A stretch of 64,000 nucleotides of DNA from Filobasidium wieringae (GCA_001600055.1 BCIV01000021.1:76290-140289); one strand, 5' to 3'; shown: positions 13,572-25,779, counted from the stretch's first letter. The notes: generated from the sequence alone by a model not told the origin. Made by a program: numbers and translations.

Positions 13572-16374
13572 ATGACTGAAAATAATCCCAGACTAGATCC
13601 GTCCTTCTGGACTGATCAGCTCTTCGAGGATGATCCAGATGACACGGGGATGGATACCGCGGCCGATGTCGCGCTCTCGAATGACAACTCCAATGGGATG
13701 ATGGATATGTACATGAATGGTGACGCTATGAAGAATTCAAGCCAGGGCTCTGCGACACAAGACTTCCAAGATTTCGGTTGGCGAGCAACGTAAGTTCACG
13801 ACAGACATATGTCTGAGAATTAGGCTGATCCAGTCATTAGCAGTGACAACGTATCTCCTCCCAATTCACCCGGACAAACTCAGCATTCTTTGCCATTGGA
13901 GAATGAGTCGCCGGCTTTTCAACCTCAGGAAGACTTCTCCACGTCACCTGCCTTTGCTAGCACTCTACATACCTTGATACCGGCTCTTGGGGTTTCATCA
14001 CAGCCTCCTGTTGGCGCGCAACTCTTCTTTCCTCAACAGACACAAGACTCTTCTTTAGAAACCATATCGAACCAGAGTTCGCTTCCTCCTGTCACCAATC
14101 CAAGTCTCAGCCCTATGCAAGCAAGCAATGCCGCTGGCAGTAGCTCCAAAACGATTGCTCGATCCCACCAGACGCTAGGCAATGGAAGCTCGTATCCTCC
14201 GAGCAATCTGGCAACATCGCCACCTAGTGATCTTCGGAGACAGGCTGTGGCTGCTGCAAGCGGTCGCGCGGGCTTTACTGACCAAACGAAACCTATACTC
14301 CAAGGCCGCTCACACGAACCTTCACCGCTGGGTCGATACTACCTGTCCAGCTCTGATCCGCAACATATTTCCAAGCACCCTCAGGGTTCGATCTCGTTTC
14401 CAGGCGTGGCCATGCCGTCTTCGCCCTCACATGGATCGCTGCCTGGTCATATCACCAGCCCAGCCATGCGAACGCTTGGAGAGAAAAACAGTCCAACCCT
14501 TAGCTTGGCTAGCGATGATACCTTGATGGTTGGTGACGATTTCCCTGAAGCCAACTTTGGCTCATCGAATACAGACAACCTAGCGTTGTTTCCTACAACC
14601 CCCTCCCACGGATCTAGCTCGCGTCGGCTTAGCCAGGCCCGTGTGATATCTGGTGCGCAGCAATCCTCTCTGCCTCATCAAATTCCCCTTCCCCCTTCCC
14701 CTCACATCGCGCAATCACCTAGCTCTCCGCTCGTCCACACGATGCAAGGGAGTGGGCTCCGCTCTATGGGGTTGGGCTTCGGCGGTACCGGAGGTCAACT
14801 AGGCAGTGGCCGAGTTCCACCTTCCCCTTCGCAAATCCAACGACAAGCACAGTTCGATGAGAATTCGCATAGGGGTCATGGATTGCTGGAAAGGCCTCGT
14901 CCAAGACAAACCACGGCAGAAAGCTTCGTTTCGACGAGCTCAGAGGAGGAAGACGTTAGTTCTCCCATGGTGTTACCCGATACTTCTCTCAGGGCTTCCG
15001 ACCGATCTGAGAATTCGCCGAGATCCGCTTTATCTGGCGAATTCAATTCCGGCCCGATGGGAGGTACGAATTCGAAGAGTCTTTTCCCCGCTCTGTCACA
15101 GGTACAGCGGCTTGGGAAGATGGCAAACAGTCCATTCGCTTTCGGCGCTGTAAACAACAAGACTGCAGGCCCCTCAGACCTTACGAAATTTAGCTTCCAA
15201 CCTACAAAGGATGCACCCCTTTTTCCCCCCATGAGTCCCAGTAGCAGTTCATCTGCAGATAGTGAAGACGAGGTGAACGCTCGGGGCACAAGCAAATTCA
15301 AATTCGCTGGACCTGTAAGTCCAAAGAAAAAGGTCAGGTATGCCGATGATTACACCGGTAATGCGCCGCCGGATGATGGAGGGGACTATGGTCATGGCTA
15401 CGGAGGAGGTAAAGACCATAGGAACAACGATGAAAGAGATGGCAGTAGGGCAGGCAGTATCATTGTGGGTGGTCGTGGTTATGGTGACGGATCTTACAAT
15501 TCGTCTCCTCGCCGCACTGGTGGCAACGGCGACAGCAGCGACGACGAGGACAAGCCCAAACAGGGTGGTAGAACAGATAAAAAACTCGACAATGCTTCCT
15601 CTCGGCCTAGGGCGCGCAAAGACCGTGCGGATAGCAAGTCCAGGAGAAAGAGCGGTGATGGAAAAGATGCTGCGGACGATGCTGGTGAAGAGGCAGAGAC
15701 TGAGGATGACGGTAACCGTACTGCCACCACTTTCCCTGAATCGACCGATAGCGAGGAATCTGCTTCAGAATATGAAGGCAATGCGACCGAGCCTAAGGTC
15801 AGAGGACGTAAAAGAAAGGGTGTTAAGCCAGAGCTTCCCAGTAATACAGGAGACGGTCGTAGCGAGACTTCTTCAGGAAGCAGACCAGACTTTATGCCAA
15901 GCAAGGCAAAGAGACGGAAGGCAGGTCCTGCGGAAGAAGGGGATGTGCATTGTGACTATGTCGAACCTCTACCGGTAAGCATTTTAAGCGTGTCGACCAA
16001 ACGTGCGTGCACAGCTGACAACCACGGGATTCAAGCCCTACGAACGTTGCACTTCGCATTTCCACCGGACATATGATCTCGCTCGTCATTTGGAGACCAT
16101 TCATGCCCGCAATGAGGGAAGAGCTGTCGAGGCTGGTCAATTGGACGAAAAGGACGCTAAGCTATGGATAGAATATGGCAGGCCCCAGTGCAGTTGGCCA
16201 TGTCCTGTTCCAGGGTGTGGGCAGATCTTTTCGAGGTTAGTGTAAACATATATCGTGTCGAACAACAAGCTTATCCTCTTATGCTATGCCGACATCAGGA
16301 AGGACGCTATGCAAAGGCACCTTAAAACGAAGCGTCATGGAGGAGCCGTTGTTTCTGCTGAATACCTTACTTGA
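13572..16374 (+). CDS. C2H2 zinc-finger transcription factor, largely disordered
   Basis: Probable DNA-binding protein of about 840 residues. I take the ATG at 13572 (MTENNPRLDPSFWTDQ) as start because an acidic domain begins there; the frame is open to an upstream ATG at 13434. After one intron (about 13792-13841) comes a single long exon of some 700 codons that is rich in Ser, Pro, Gln and Asn, then an acidic/basic stretch (EEAETEDDGNR, RGRKRKG, KAKRRK) with likely nuclear localisation signals. Zinc-binding residues lie at the very C-terminus across two further introns: ERCTSHFHRTYDLARHLETI followed by His, and CPVPGCGQIFSRKDAMQRHL followed by KTKRH. The first finger has an unusually wide Cys-Cys spacing. 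C-terminal fingers on a disordered body are common in fungal regulators; the target genes are unknown. Confidence 0.8.
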
Positions 16375-17287
16375 AATTACGATTAGATGTGCACTATACG
16401 CTCAGAATATTCGTAGTTTTCTACCAGTACCATGATTTTATTCCCCGCACTATAAGATTCATCTAAACGAGCAAACCATTCGCGACTCAAACCGCAAATT
16501 AGCGGGATCAAATGCATGTTTCGAAATATCTGTCCAGGTGCAAAATCATTTGGTGGCCACATTCAAGCTTTTTGCTTGCTGGAGCGCCATAGTATGCCCG
16601 CTGTACAGTCTCTAAGAATCAAACTATCCTATCTGCTGCGGGTGAATGGTTTCGTACGCTGGTATTGGACCGCCGAAGATTATTGTACGGATTTTAGGCC
16701 GAATGTTACGGATGGTTCGTACGGTATCGTCTTGACGATCAGATGCACTGGTACGGTCTATTTCGCCTCATTGCTCCCTGCTACGCTGATTATTTTGTCA
16801 CAAAACGCCAGACATCCCTTACAGCGAATGACTACCCTACTTGCATATGATTCTTCCGCTTGGACAGGCAGATTCGAACGGGGAAGAAGTTAGCTTGGCA
16901 CATTTAGCGGAGGCCACACTCAACGTTTCTCGTGCCGCAACCATGTCGCATGCAACACTGCCGAAGTTCGATTGGTACCTCTCATGACGTTATGAACCCC
17001 ATAGTAATATATTAAGCAATCAAACTCGATATCTCTCGTCACAACCAATCATCGCACATAGTCTCATACCGCTCATGCCAAAGACGAACTCTCAGCCAAA
17101 TCAACACCTCTGGAATGTATAGTAATTCGGACGGATAAATACAGACCTATGTTGAACGACTGAAGGTGGGCAGCGCCGACATGTATGTGACTAGATCTGG
17201 CACATCAAACGAATATCACTGTCTGCAATCAAGATTACGATGAGATAGATGTAAAAAAAACCGTTCCAGGCCAGCGGGCAAAAAATT
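16375..17287. other. Intergenic region without a supported gene
   Basis: About 910 bp between the C2H2 gene and the tRNA. The longest open frame (16516-16893, plus) has no motif, no splice extension and no sensible promoter context, so I do not call it a gene. I see no repeat or RNA gene here. Confidence 0.35.
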
Positions 17288-17371
17288 TGAGACAACGGTG
17301 AATCGAACACCGGTCAACCGCTAACAACCACATGATGGAAGGCGGTTATTCTACCATTGAACCATTGCCCC
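17288..17371 (-). tRNA. tRNA-Gly (anticodon TCC) with a short intron
   Basis: Read on the minus strand, the acceptor stem GGGGCAA (17371-17365) pairs with TTGTCTC (17295-17289), using two G-T pairs; the discriminator base is A. The D arm GTTC/GAAT with the GG of the loop, an anticodon stem ACCGC/GCGGT, and the T arm with GTTCGATTC are all present. The anticodon is TCC. A 13-nt intron sits one base 3' of the anticodon, the normal place for nuclear tRNA introns, leaving a mature length of about 71 nt plus CCA, usual for tRNA-Gly. It therefore needs tRNA splicing endonuclease. Confidence 0.9.
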
Positions 17372-17499
17372 TGACGATGACTGGTTGTAGTATTAGTATA
17401 ATATATTATAATTTACCACCAGCCTCCAGCTTAGATAGGCTACAACATGCGGTTCCCACATAGCGAACATGTCCAATTTTTACCTTCGGCTATAGCTTC

Positions 17500-20190
17500 A
17501 TGACACCTATCAACTTCCACCTCCTTGCTGTCTGGTTTCTGTTTTTCTTGACCGTTCCCAAATATGTAACGGCTAGATCCCCGCCAAATTGTCTCCCTTC
17601 GGGGAGCGGCAGTGAGGATATCATAAACAGGCTGTTTCGGAATGGTGAGCGATTTTGACACTACCACTAAACACGCTGAACGATGGACTGACTCCTCCTT
17701 CTTCTACCCAAGGTGGTTCGAAGACGATCGTTAACTTGTGTCCGTTATCGGTACACCACATAAATGAGCCGATCGTCTTCACGAGTCATGAGCAGACCCT
17801 GACAACTCTCGGCAATCCAAGGGATTGGACTCGAGCGATGTTAATTGTGAAAGGGACAAACCAGGCCATGGCGATCAAGTAATTAGTATTCATATTGAGG
17901 TACTTGTTGTCAAAGGTACTGATCAATCTTCGACCCAGGGCCGATTGTCGCCAATGTAACGGAGCGGTCGTAAAGTCATTAGTTATCGATGGTAACCGCC
18001 CTGAACTGCTACGGATAAAGAACGGAGGAGCTTTGGTAGAGATGGGAAACGCGGAAGGCCAGGTTGTGAGGGACTGTAAAGTCCTCGAGCCAAGGTGGGT
18101 TTCATAACGTCCAATCCAATCGCTCATGAAACGCTCAATCCTCTTCGTCTTTCGGTAGGGGTTGGAGTGCGGTCCATTATCGCGAGGGCGATGAGCGACA
18201 ATGCAGAGGAGGTCTTATCAAAGACAACGAAATTGTAAGGATTGTATGTCACCTTGCGAGACGAGTAGGTGCTAACAGCTTGGACACACTGCAACTCAGG
18301 GCCCTGCTGGTGAGGAATGGGACGACGAATACGATGGTCCCGAAAAGGATGGTCCAAGATGGGGCAATCCGCGGGCGGATGGGATCAGTCTTGCATGTAT
18401 GGATAGTGTTGTGGATGGAAATGTAAGCGGCTGCGGACCTAAGACTGAGAGGAACAACGTTCACAACACACCGGCTGACCTGATGACACAGACAGTCTTT
18501 GATGCAACAGATGGAGCGATAGTGATCTTTGGAAGTCCTGGAAGCGAGGTCAAGAACAACAGGGTCATCTCGAAAACGAGAATGATCATGGGCGGTAAGT
18601 CAGAGGATCGACACCGCGGCGGAGCATTCCTAATGCTCGAGATCCATGATAGGTATCAATTTGGTCGACATAGATCCATGGGATGGCGATTATACTCGTA
18701 CCAGGGTACATCATAACACTATCTCCGCGTTCGGCGCCTACATCAAGGGCGGAATCAACGTTGGTATGGCTTGTTGGACAGATGATACCGAATCTATCGT
18801 ACACAGCGGAAGTGTTACCGAAAACACAATCGAGGGCGACCACATAGGGTACGGTATCACAGTCGCTAGTGCAAAGGACTTTGTTGTGATGAAGAATAAG
18901 AGTACGGCCAAGTTCTCTGGATTCAAGGGCAGAACTTGCCCTCAAGCACCACAGAACGCCAACCCTGGACCATTCATAATCAATCGTGGAAGTTCGGAAG
19001 GGAAATTCCAATCGGATTTTGTAAATGGCGAAGTTCAACATTGTGAGTTGGCGCTACACGAGCGCTGTACAAGAGATGAAGTCTTCCATCTTACTGATCA
19101 CACGAATAGCAATTTGCATTGAGCCGCTACTCGATACGGGCAGTTCCTACAAGCCTTGGAGAATGAGAGATGGAGCTGAGGCAACAGCATTGCAAGCTTC
19201 TAAGCAGCTGTCTGCTGAGATTGCCAATATTGGTGGACCTGTAGTAAGTATCTCTGAGAGGGCTTCTACAAGTGGATGCCGTTTCTTACCTGACTGTCAA
19301 ATCATCAATTTAGGATCCAGATGTCGCAGACCATATCGTCGCCTATCAGCTCGAATTGATGAACGCAATGCAGACGCTTAGCAGCAAGATAGGCGAACAG
19401 CCGAAGAAGGGAGTTCCTGAGAAGGCGGCCGGACGCAAGGGACTCCGCCGAGGGCGAGAAGCCCGGAACACCGGACCCTCAGTAACCGGATCTCCATTCA
19501 GGTAGATAACGATCAAGCCTTCTGATCAAATCTTGTCCAACTGAACCCTGGTATTGATATGTAGCGCTGCATTAGCTGACCTGAGCACGCGGTTAGCGAA
19601 TCTGGAGGTTGAGCGTAAACAATTACGGAGCATGTTTGAAACAATGCAAAGCGAGTTGAGCCTGCATAATTCGAAGTTCTGGAAATGGAAGGTAAGTAGC
19701 TTTAGCATGTCGAAGTGAACTGTCGTCTCATGTTTGAAACCTCTGATACCAGACATATCAAGGGAATTCATTGGACAGTCTGCTTCACAGCGCCCGAGAT
19801 TTCATATCCACGCCCATTGTCATAGACTCAAGCTCTGACACTCAGCCTCTTCTATCCGCGCTTCCAAGACGAAACAGTTGGCGACCAGCAGGTCTTGTAC
19901 TCTCTCTGGAGATGGTGCTGCTTGTCCTCGTCATGGTCGTGCGACGTCTTGGTCGAGCATCAACCGTAAAGCGACGCTCGTCGAGCGTATTCACCGGAAC
20001 CCCAGCGACAACCGCTGGGAGCGGACTACTCTTGGAACGAATTGCAGATCGATTCGATACCAGGGAGATACCATTGGCAGGCTCAGCGTCCGGTAGTTCG
20101 GGTTTGGGACGAGAGAATTCTATTGGACGAAATCGAAGGAAAGGCCAAAGCGCTTCTGGGCCTGGATTGGATTTCGCGAATTACAATTAA
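17500..20190 (+). CDS. Secreted parallel beta-helix protein with transmembrane anchor
   Basis: Extracellular right-handed beta-helix protein, 681 residues from 11 exons in my reconstruction; the exon sum is an exact multiple of three. A signal peptide (MTPINFHLLAVWFLFFLTVP) starts at 17500. The body has the Asn-ladder turns of pectate-lyase/polygalacturonase-like helices: NGAVVKSLVIDGNRP, GGLIKDNEIGPAG, VVDGNTVFDATDGAIVIFGS, TRVHHNTISAFGAY, SVTENTIEGDHIGYGITVAS. From about residue 495 it becomes a coiled coil (LADLSTRLANLEVERKQL), then a hydrophobic stretch at about residues 583-599 (GLVLSLEMVLLVLVMVV) followed by arginines and a tail of about 80 residues, consistent with a type I membrane protein. 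No catalytic lyase or hydrolase residues can be assigned. It converges on the NXT1-like gene with about 120 bp between the stops. Confidence 0.85.
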
Positions 20191-20309
20191 CCGAAAGCCA
20201 GCTTTCGATTCCACCATGCAGTAGCAACATAGATGCGATGCTTGATGCCATATTATAGATACAATGCTCAGTAGCCCAAAAGTCGACGACTAATCATGCA
20301 AGGAATCCG

Positions 20310-21273
20310 TCATCCTACAAACCGGAAAGTATCCCGAAGGATGTAGTACTGATCAAAAGGTAGGTTCGTCATCAGCTTACTGCATCAATTACGCATCGAT
20401 GTGTAGTCACCGAAGGTTGCATTCCAGCTTCTCCTGTCCCTTCGTTCTCCGCCCCTAATTCGAACACCTGTACAAAAGTCCGCGGCAATCCCTTGATGGT
20501 CGTTTCGTCAAGCATTTCTTTCCCCTTGTTCTTTCCTCCTGTCGTGTTGCTGGGTTGAAGAGAAGATTGAACCGGGTTGGGAATTACGTATTCTTCCCCT
20601 GTGTCTTTGATATTGGTCGCGGCTGCTCCATTTGTTGTCGGGATAGGATACTCGTGCATGTGATCCAACGGTACATGTGATCCGAGTGAACGATGCGAGA
20701 TCGATTGTGCGGAGAGTTGTGAAGGAGGAATGTGACGGACGAATCCTGTCACCGTGACGATAAGTCTCGGAGGGAATGTTCCTGTTGAAGAGTTTGTTCG
20801 TTACTTGGGCGAATGCAGGATGAGCGGAAAGGTCCGACGTGCCTGCCATAGGGGTACAGTCTATACTTCCAACGTCATGACTGCTCGGGGGGATCTTGCT
20901 GAGAGTCTCTCCTATCTCCACGATACCTGTCGCCCTGTTTCCGTTCCATGTGAGAACCGAACGTTCTCTGTAAAACGGTGCCAACAGCTGGACACATCAC
21001 GAAGCAGTCACATGAGAATGGAAAAGAATCGAGATAAAGCTTGTGTGGATCTTACAGGTAGTCTGTCCGCAGCTTTATCGTAACTCTCATAAAACGCTCT
21101 GCTGAAATTTACAGCCGCTATCGACGCAGTTTCGATATCCCTGTCCGCCCAGCTACGGTAGATTGCGATGACAAGGTTGACTGAAGTTCGCAAAGGATTG
21201 CTGCTACAGCGTCGACTTGCCTATATGTGAGAGAAGAGGAAGCCTCCGGAGATGGATTGAAGAAAGCCGACAT
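20310..21273 (-). CDS. NXT1: NTF2-related mRNA export factor (p15/NXT1)
   Basis: Homologue of p15/NXT1, the NTF2-fold partner of the TAP/Mex67 mRNA export receptor at the nuclear pore. Five exons give 244 residues, all in phase: MSAFFNPSPEASSS, then AAVNFSRAFYESYDKAADRL, FYRERSVLTWNGNRATG, SIDCTPMAGTFPPRLIVTV (with the family DCxP motif), and a last exon of 12 codons ending YYILRDTFRFVG, the typical final strand. The family is usually near 140 residues; the excess is a disordered insert (from about SLGSHVPLDH to EMLDETTIKGLP) before the strand LPRTFVQVFEL. Two of the four introns need GC donors: 21153-21220 (AG|GCAAGT) and 20782-20842 (AG|GCACGT). If the first GC intron is not used, translation could start at 21193 (MRTSVNLV). 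For the second I see no GT alternative that keeps the frame and the DCTP motif. Confidence 0.9.
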
Positions 21274-21626
21274 GTTGATTACTAGAGACAACAAAGAGAC
21301 GGTGTAATGTTATTGCCGGTATTGATGACGATGATGATGATTTGTGTCTATGGTCTAGATCTATGGCCCATGGCAGAGATATGGAATGATATTCGAACGA
21401 GCTAACAGCCAAGGCAGGTGCGGACATCCCCTCACGTGACCTTTCATCTTCACGTCCCCGCGGGGATGTATCAGCGACATCTGACACAGGATCGTCAAAG
21501 GCTCAAAGGCAACGACTTGCGACCTTCTGGAAATCACATCCGTCACCGCCTTTTCTCTGTCAGAAATATATGCGAACAGAGGGAGCAGTGTCACACTTCC
21601 CTGTCTCTGTCGACGCAGACATCGAT
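21274..21626. promoter_or_regulatory. Divergent promoter between NXT1 and a Zn2Cys6 regulator
   Basis: About 350 bp separate the two divergent start codons. The region contains a short GATGATGATG run near 21329-21340 and no clear TATA box. It must drive both genes. Confidence 0.35.
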
Positions 21627-24600
21627 ATGTCACATCCACCCAAGCAAAGACCTCTATCAGGTTCAAAACCTCGTCCACAACCAGGCTCTCCCTCTAATGC
21701 AGCGATTGGATCGAGTCGGCCATGCGATGTCTGTCGAAAACGAAAGGTCAGTCACATGCGATCGTAATACCTTCTCGAAGGCTTCTCGTCTTGTACTAAT
21801 ATCTGTCGGCTGAAACGACTAGATCAAATGCATCCCGTTCACTGCCTCTTCTGCTATACCGGGCGAGACAGAAGAAAAGTGCCGAGGATGTACGCATCTG
21901 GGTGTGGTTTGCAGCCACAACTATGTCAACAAGAAACCTGGCAGACCACTAGGAAGTACTAAGAAATCGAAAGAAGAAAAGCTCGCCTCAGCACAAACTC
22001 TTGTCAGTCACGAATGGATGGGCAGCAGAACAACTCGATATTCAGATGAGGACGATAGCAATGGCAGCAACGCCGAATACGATGGAGGCCCGTATTCTAG
22101 AGACAATCCAATCAGGGCTATGGCTTCCCTACCCTTTCATGTTCAACAACTCGAATCCGCCGTCTCAAGCTCTACACCGAAACCACCATCCCTACCCGAT
22201 CCTTCCCAAACCTTTCGCCCTTCTTATGCTCAAGTCATTTCGCCCTCCGCTCGATCTCATGTCCTCTCCTCACCTGATGATTACTACCAACGACCGACTC
22301 CGTTCGCCGAAAACCAATTATTAGGACTTCATCCAGCTGGTTCGGATTCGGACTTGTGGCCCATGCGAGGGCTTGACAAATCGCCAGCAAGCGGATCAGG
22401 CGGGCCAAGTCCCTATCATTTACAGTTGACAGGACAAGAAACAGTGTACTCGGATCGCTCCAGATCTCAAAGATGGGATGGGAGTGATCGTGGAATGAAA
22501 CGAAAGGCTCCGTTCAGTCCCCCTGCCAAATCGGTCAACTGGAGAGACGGGATGAGAGCGGAATCGATCGTATCGTTCCCTTATGATGCGGACGGCAGGA
22601 GTCCTGAAGTAAAGCTTCATTCGCTAGAAAGAAGAGGAAGTATGGCTATTGGTCGGTTGATTGAATCTGATCAGACCAGAATGATGGGCGAAGACGATGG
22701 GCGAAGAGCGGCTATGGGATCGTCCTTTATGTGCGACAATACCGGTCAAAGTACCCCCGATGGCTTAGGATACAGCATTGAAGTTCCAGCAGGAAGTCGG
22801 AGTTATCACCGGAATTCTGCACCTCATCGGGATTCCTTCACGTCTGCTACAAGCGGTCACACTCCCAACTCAATGGTCAAAACTTACACAGATCTGCCTA
22901 TCTTCCCAACCAGCTCAGGGACTAATATTTCAGCACCGACATTTCCTCCTGTTCGTACATCATACCCGTTTGAAAACCAAGATGCCTCGCCTCCACTGGA
23001 AGAGGCGGCTTCATTTTCCGTCGTGTCTCAGTTTATCTCGCTCTACTTGCGATATCAACACGCACTTGTACCTATCGTCCACAAGCCTACCTTCAATTCT
23101 GATGTGTCAGAGCGGAGAGACCAGCGAGATCCGGAATTCAGGGCTTTGCTCTTGAGCCTTGGTAAGTCAAGCGGGATGGCTCTCGCTTGAAGCCGCTGAA
23201 GTGGTTTCCTCAAATATTACAGTCGCATATGTGATATGCCAAGTTCCGATAACCAAGATGCCAAAGTACGATCGAAAAGAGCTTGAATACCTACAAAAAA
23301 GGTGCCACGATCTATCTAAAAGGATTCAGGAGCATGTCAGAAAGGACAAGGCGAAGAGAGGGCAAACGACGCCGACTCTCACAATGCTTGCAATCTTGAT
23401 TGCGTAAGTTGATCCGGTTGTTTAAGTGGCCGGCGTCTCTGATCGTATCTGTCTGTCTAAGTGATTACTTCTATTGTGAGTCGGGAATCGGACCGGGCAA
23501 GCTCTCGCCAGAAGCAGCCGTGACGCTGGGGGAGGCTGCTCGTCTTGCCTATGTTATGGATCTACATAAAACGGAGAATGGCTCGACGACGTATACTACT
23601 GTAGAGTTGGAGTTGCGAAAGAGGATCTTTTGGCAATTGTATAATACCGACAAGTGAGCTTTCATCTCGTTCTCGCGACGCGGCGAGACTTGAACTGATA
23701 AGATTCGGCGACACAGGACATGTGCCTCTGCAGGAATGCCAGTGATGATGCATGACTTCGAAGGGGTCCCAGACTTCCCGATCTGTGTCGACGACGATCT
23801 TATCACCGAGCGAGGTTCGTTTTCCCAACCGGAAAACAAGCCATCCTATATGAGCGGGTTCGTCGCTCTTGCGAGACTATTCCAAATTATGGGAGAGTGT
23901 CTTCTTCTCAAGAAGCAGAATTCTGCAAGAGGTCAGACTGGCGATGCCTCAAGCTCGCTCGAATGGATTACTAAAGGAGAGCGTCGGGTGGAGGAGATCT
24001 TAAGAGGTCTTCCGGACGTCTTGCGTCCTACTGCGCCGCTGGATGAAGCAATGGATCTGGATGACATATTCTCTGTACAGAGAGCAAACTTGTTGATCAC
24101 AGCTGTTTCGGTAAAGTTCGAATTGGTAAGTGTGCTAAATACCTACGGTGGATTAGTAATGAATACTGATAGAGCGAATATGAGCAGTTGAATTTTAAAG
24201 GCATTATTGTCGGTGCGAAAGTGATTCAAGAGGAGCGAGCTTCATCAAGCATGCGATGGTATAATTTGTTGTCAAAGTGAGAATCTCCACTTATCGAGCG
24301 ACGCAATGACCGCGAATTGACGTCTGCCATCCCGTGTTTTCAGTACTCCGGTCGAACATCTCGCTGCAAACGGAGAAGCGATGGTTTGTCTTACCGTGTG
24401 TACTTTTTTTTCGTTACGCTGACTTTGAAATGGTTGCATAATTAGCGAGGGAAAGTGTGGCGAATATTAGGATCTCTATTTGGGACTACCGCAGAGACTT
24501 TTAACAACGAAGCCGCTAGGAAGTGGTGGGATATAGTGAGTGCTCGTGCTTAGATCGAGTACAGCGTAAATCTGAAGGCCGACATCGACAATAGTTTGCA

Positions 24601-24669
24601 CGAGTGAGCTTTGTGCAAGTGAAGCCCAGCAAGCTCGAAGAGAACGCAAACAGCGATGATATGACATAA
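21627..24669 (+). CDS. Zn2Cys6 fungal transcription factor (first of two)
   Basis: Binuclear zinc-cluster regulator of roughly 800 residues. I favour the ATG at 21627 (MSHPPKQRPLSG); an in-frame ATG at 21570 is possible. The zinc cluster is CDVCRKRKIKC, then a 16-residue loop, then CRGCTHLGVVC; an intron interrupts it after RKRK. The loop between the third and fourth cysteines is longer than usual. A basic GRPLGSTKKSK follows, recalling an AT-hook. A long disordered exon leads to the fungal-specific transcription-factor domain (FISLYLRYQHALVPIVHKPT, AARLAYVMDLHK, LRKRIFWQLYNTDK, FEGVPDFPICVDDDLI), spread over several small exons. The last exon ends at TAA 24667-24669 (ANSDDMT). The regulated pathway cannot be read from the sequence. 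The gene converges on the BAG gene with a gap of about 235 bp. Confidence 0.85.
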
Positions 24670-24903
24670 CGAAGATAACGACCCCATCAGCGGCCGTACC
24701 GCTTATACGAAGTGTAACATAGGAGAAGGTTGCCGACCGTTTATAATGATTACTTAGGGTTCTTGCAATGTCAGATCAGGGTTGCCAGTATGCATATGAG
24801 CACATATGCGACTTTCAAAGTAGATTAAGTAATGTCTATACTGCGATGATATGGATACAGGAAATGTCTGCCGCTTTTCGCTTTTCATTTTTGACTGATC
24901 TGC

Positions 24904-25779
24904 TCATTCTCGATGCTCCTTGACTCTAGCCCAAATCGCATCTAACCCGTCCATCTCCCTCTGTACGACCCTGACGGCTTCCTTTCTCTCTGCGCGGGCT
25001 TTGGACATGCTGGACTGAATCTCGATTCCGTCCAATTTGAGCAAATGTTGAAGCAGAATTTCGGTCAAGCGAGCGTGTGCTTGTTGTAGTTTGGTCCAAG
25101 TTTGTACGGGGACGTTTGGGTCCGCTGCAGCTTCATCGCTAGTGCTTGCGGATTTCGACTGCAAGTATCGTTCGCAATCTTGCCTGAATCCGACCAACTC
25201 GTCGTTCATATCCTCGACGATCTTCCTCTTCCCAGAAAGGAATTCCACCAGACCATCCTCAGTCTTCGGCACTTCCTCCTTCTTTTTCACATTCTGCTGT
25301 TCCCTAACCGCACCCAAAACTCCCTTGCTTTGATCCACCGTTTCGTTCGATCCCACTAGGACGATCAATGATCCATCCTGCAATCCATAAGAAGCGAGAG
25401 GTAGGTTCATATTTTTCATAACTCCACCGTTATATATAAGCTTGAGTTTGTTGGGAGGAAGGGAAGTTTGAGCAGAGAGAGTTTGGACCTGTTTGATACG
25501 GCAAAGGGGATTAGAAACGTTTCTCTTGCAGTACTTTTGACAACTCTAGTCGAGAACTTGCCAAGGTAGACAGTGGAGTTTCATTAGGTTTGGGGATTGG
25601 AATGTTGAATCTAGAGATAGGAACCAAAGTCAAAGAGGGTTTCTGACACGAACAATCGAATTGATATTCTACCTGTCCTTGTTCCATTTCACAACCACCT
25701 TGATCTCACGCTCGGGGTCTGGCTGTTGAGCCGCGCTCGAGTGATGATCATTTCGTTTGAAAGGGTTCCAAAACGACAT
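24904..25779 (-). CDS. BAG-domain Hsp70 co-chaperone with ubiquitin-like domain
   Basis: BAG1-like nucleotide-exchange factor for Hsp70. It starts at 25779 with MSFWNPFKRNDHHSSAAQQP, continues with the ubiquitin-like segment REIKVVVKWN...LSTLA, SLPPNKLKLIYNGGVMKN and GLQDGSLIVLVGSNET, and after a charged linker (KKKEEVPKTEDG) ends in a three-helix BAG domain: VEDMNDELVGFRQDCERYL, TKLQQAHARLTEILLQHLLK and ERKEAVRVVQREMDGLDAI. The stop is at 24904. By family it binds the Hsp70 ATPase domain and can link chaperone to proteasome. Short introns split the UBL region. It is divergent from the second Zn2Cys6 gene; 348 bp separate the start codons. Confidence 0.88.

Noticed and set aside
15494..15904. 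Antisense frame in the C2H2 gene
   Set aside because: Ser/Leu-rich shadow of the acidic and basic repeats of the real exon.
16516..16893. 125-codon plus-strand frame before the tRNA
   Set aside because: No domain, no splice partners, no codon bias like that of neighbouring genes. Could be chance.
21570..21626. Upstream start for the first Zn2Cys6 factor
   Set aside because: In frame and possible, but MSHPPKQRPLSG at 21627 gives a more typical basic N-terminus; kept as an alternative only.
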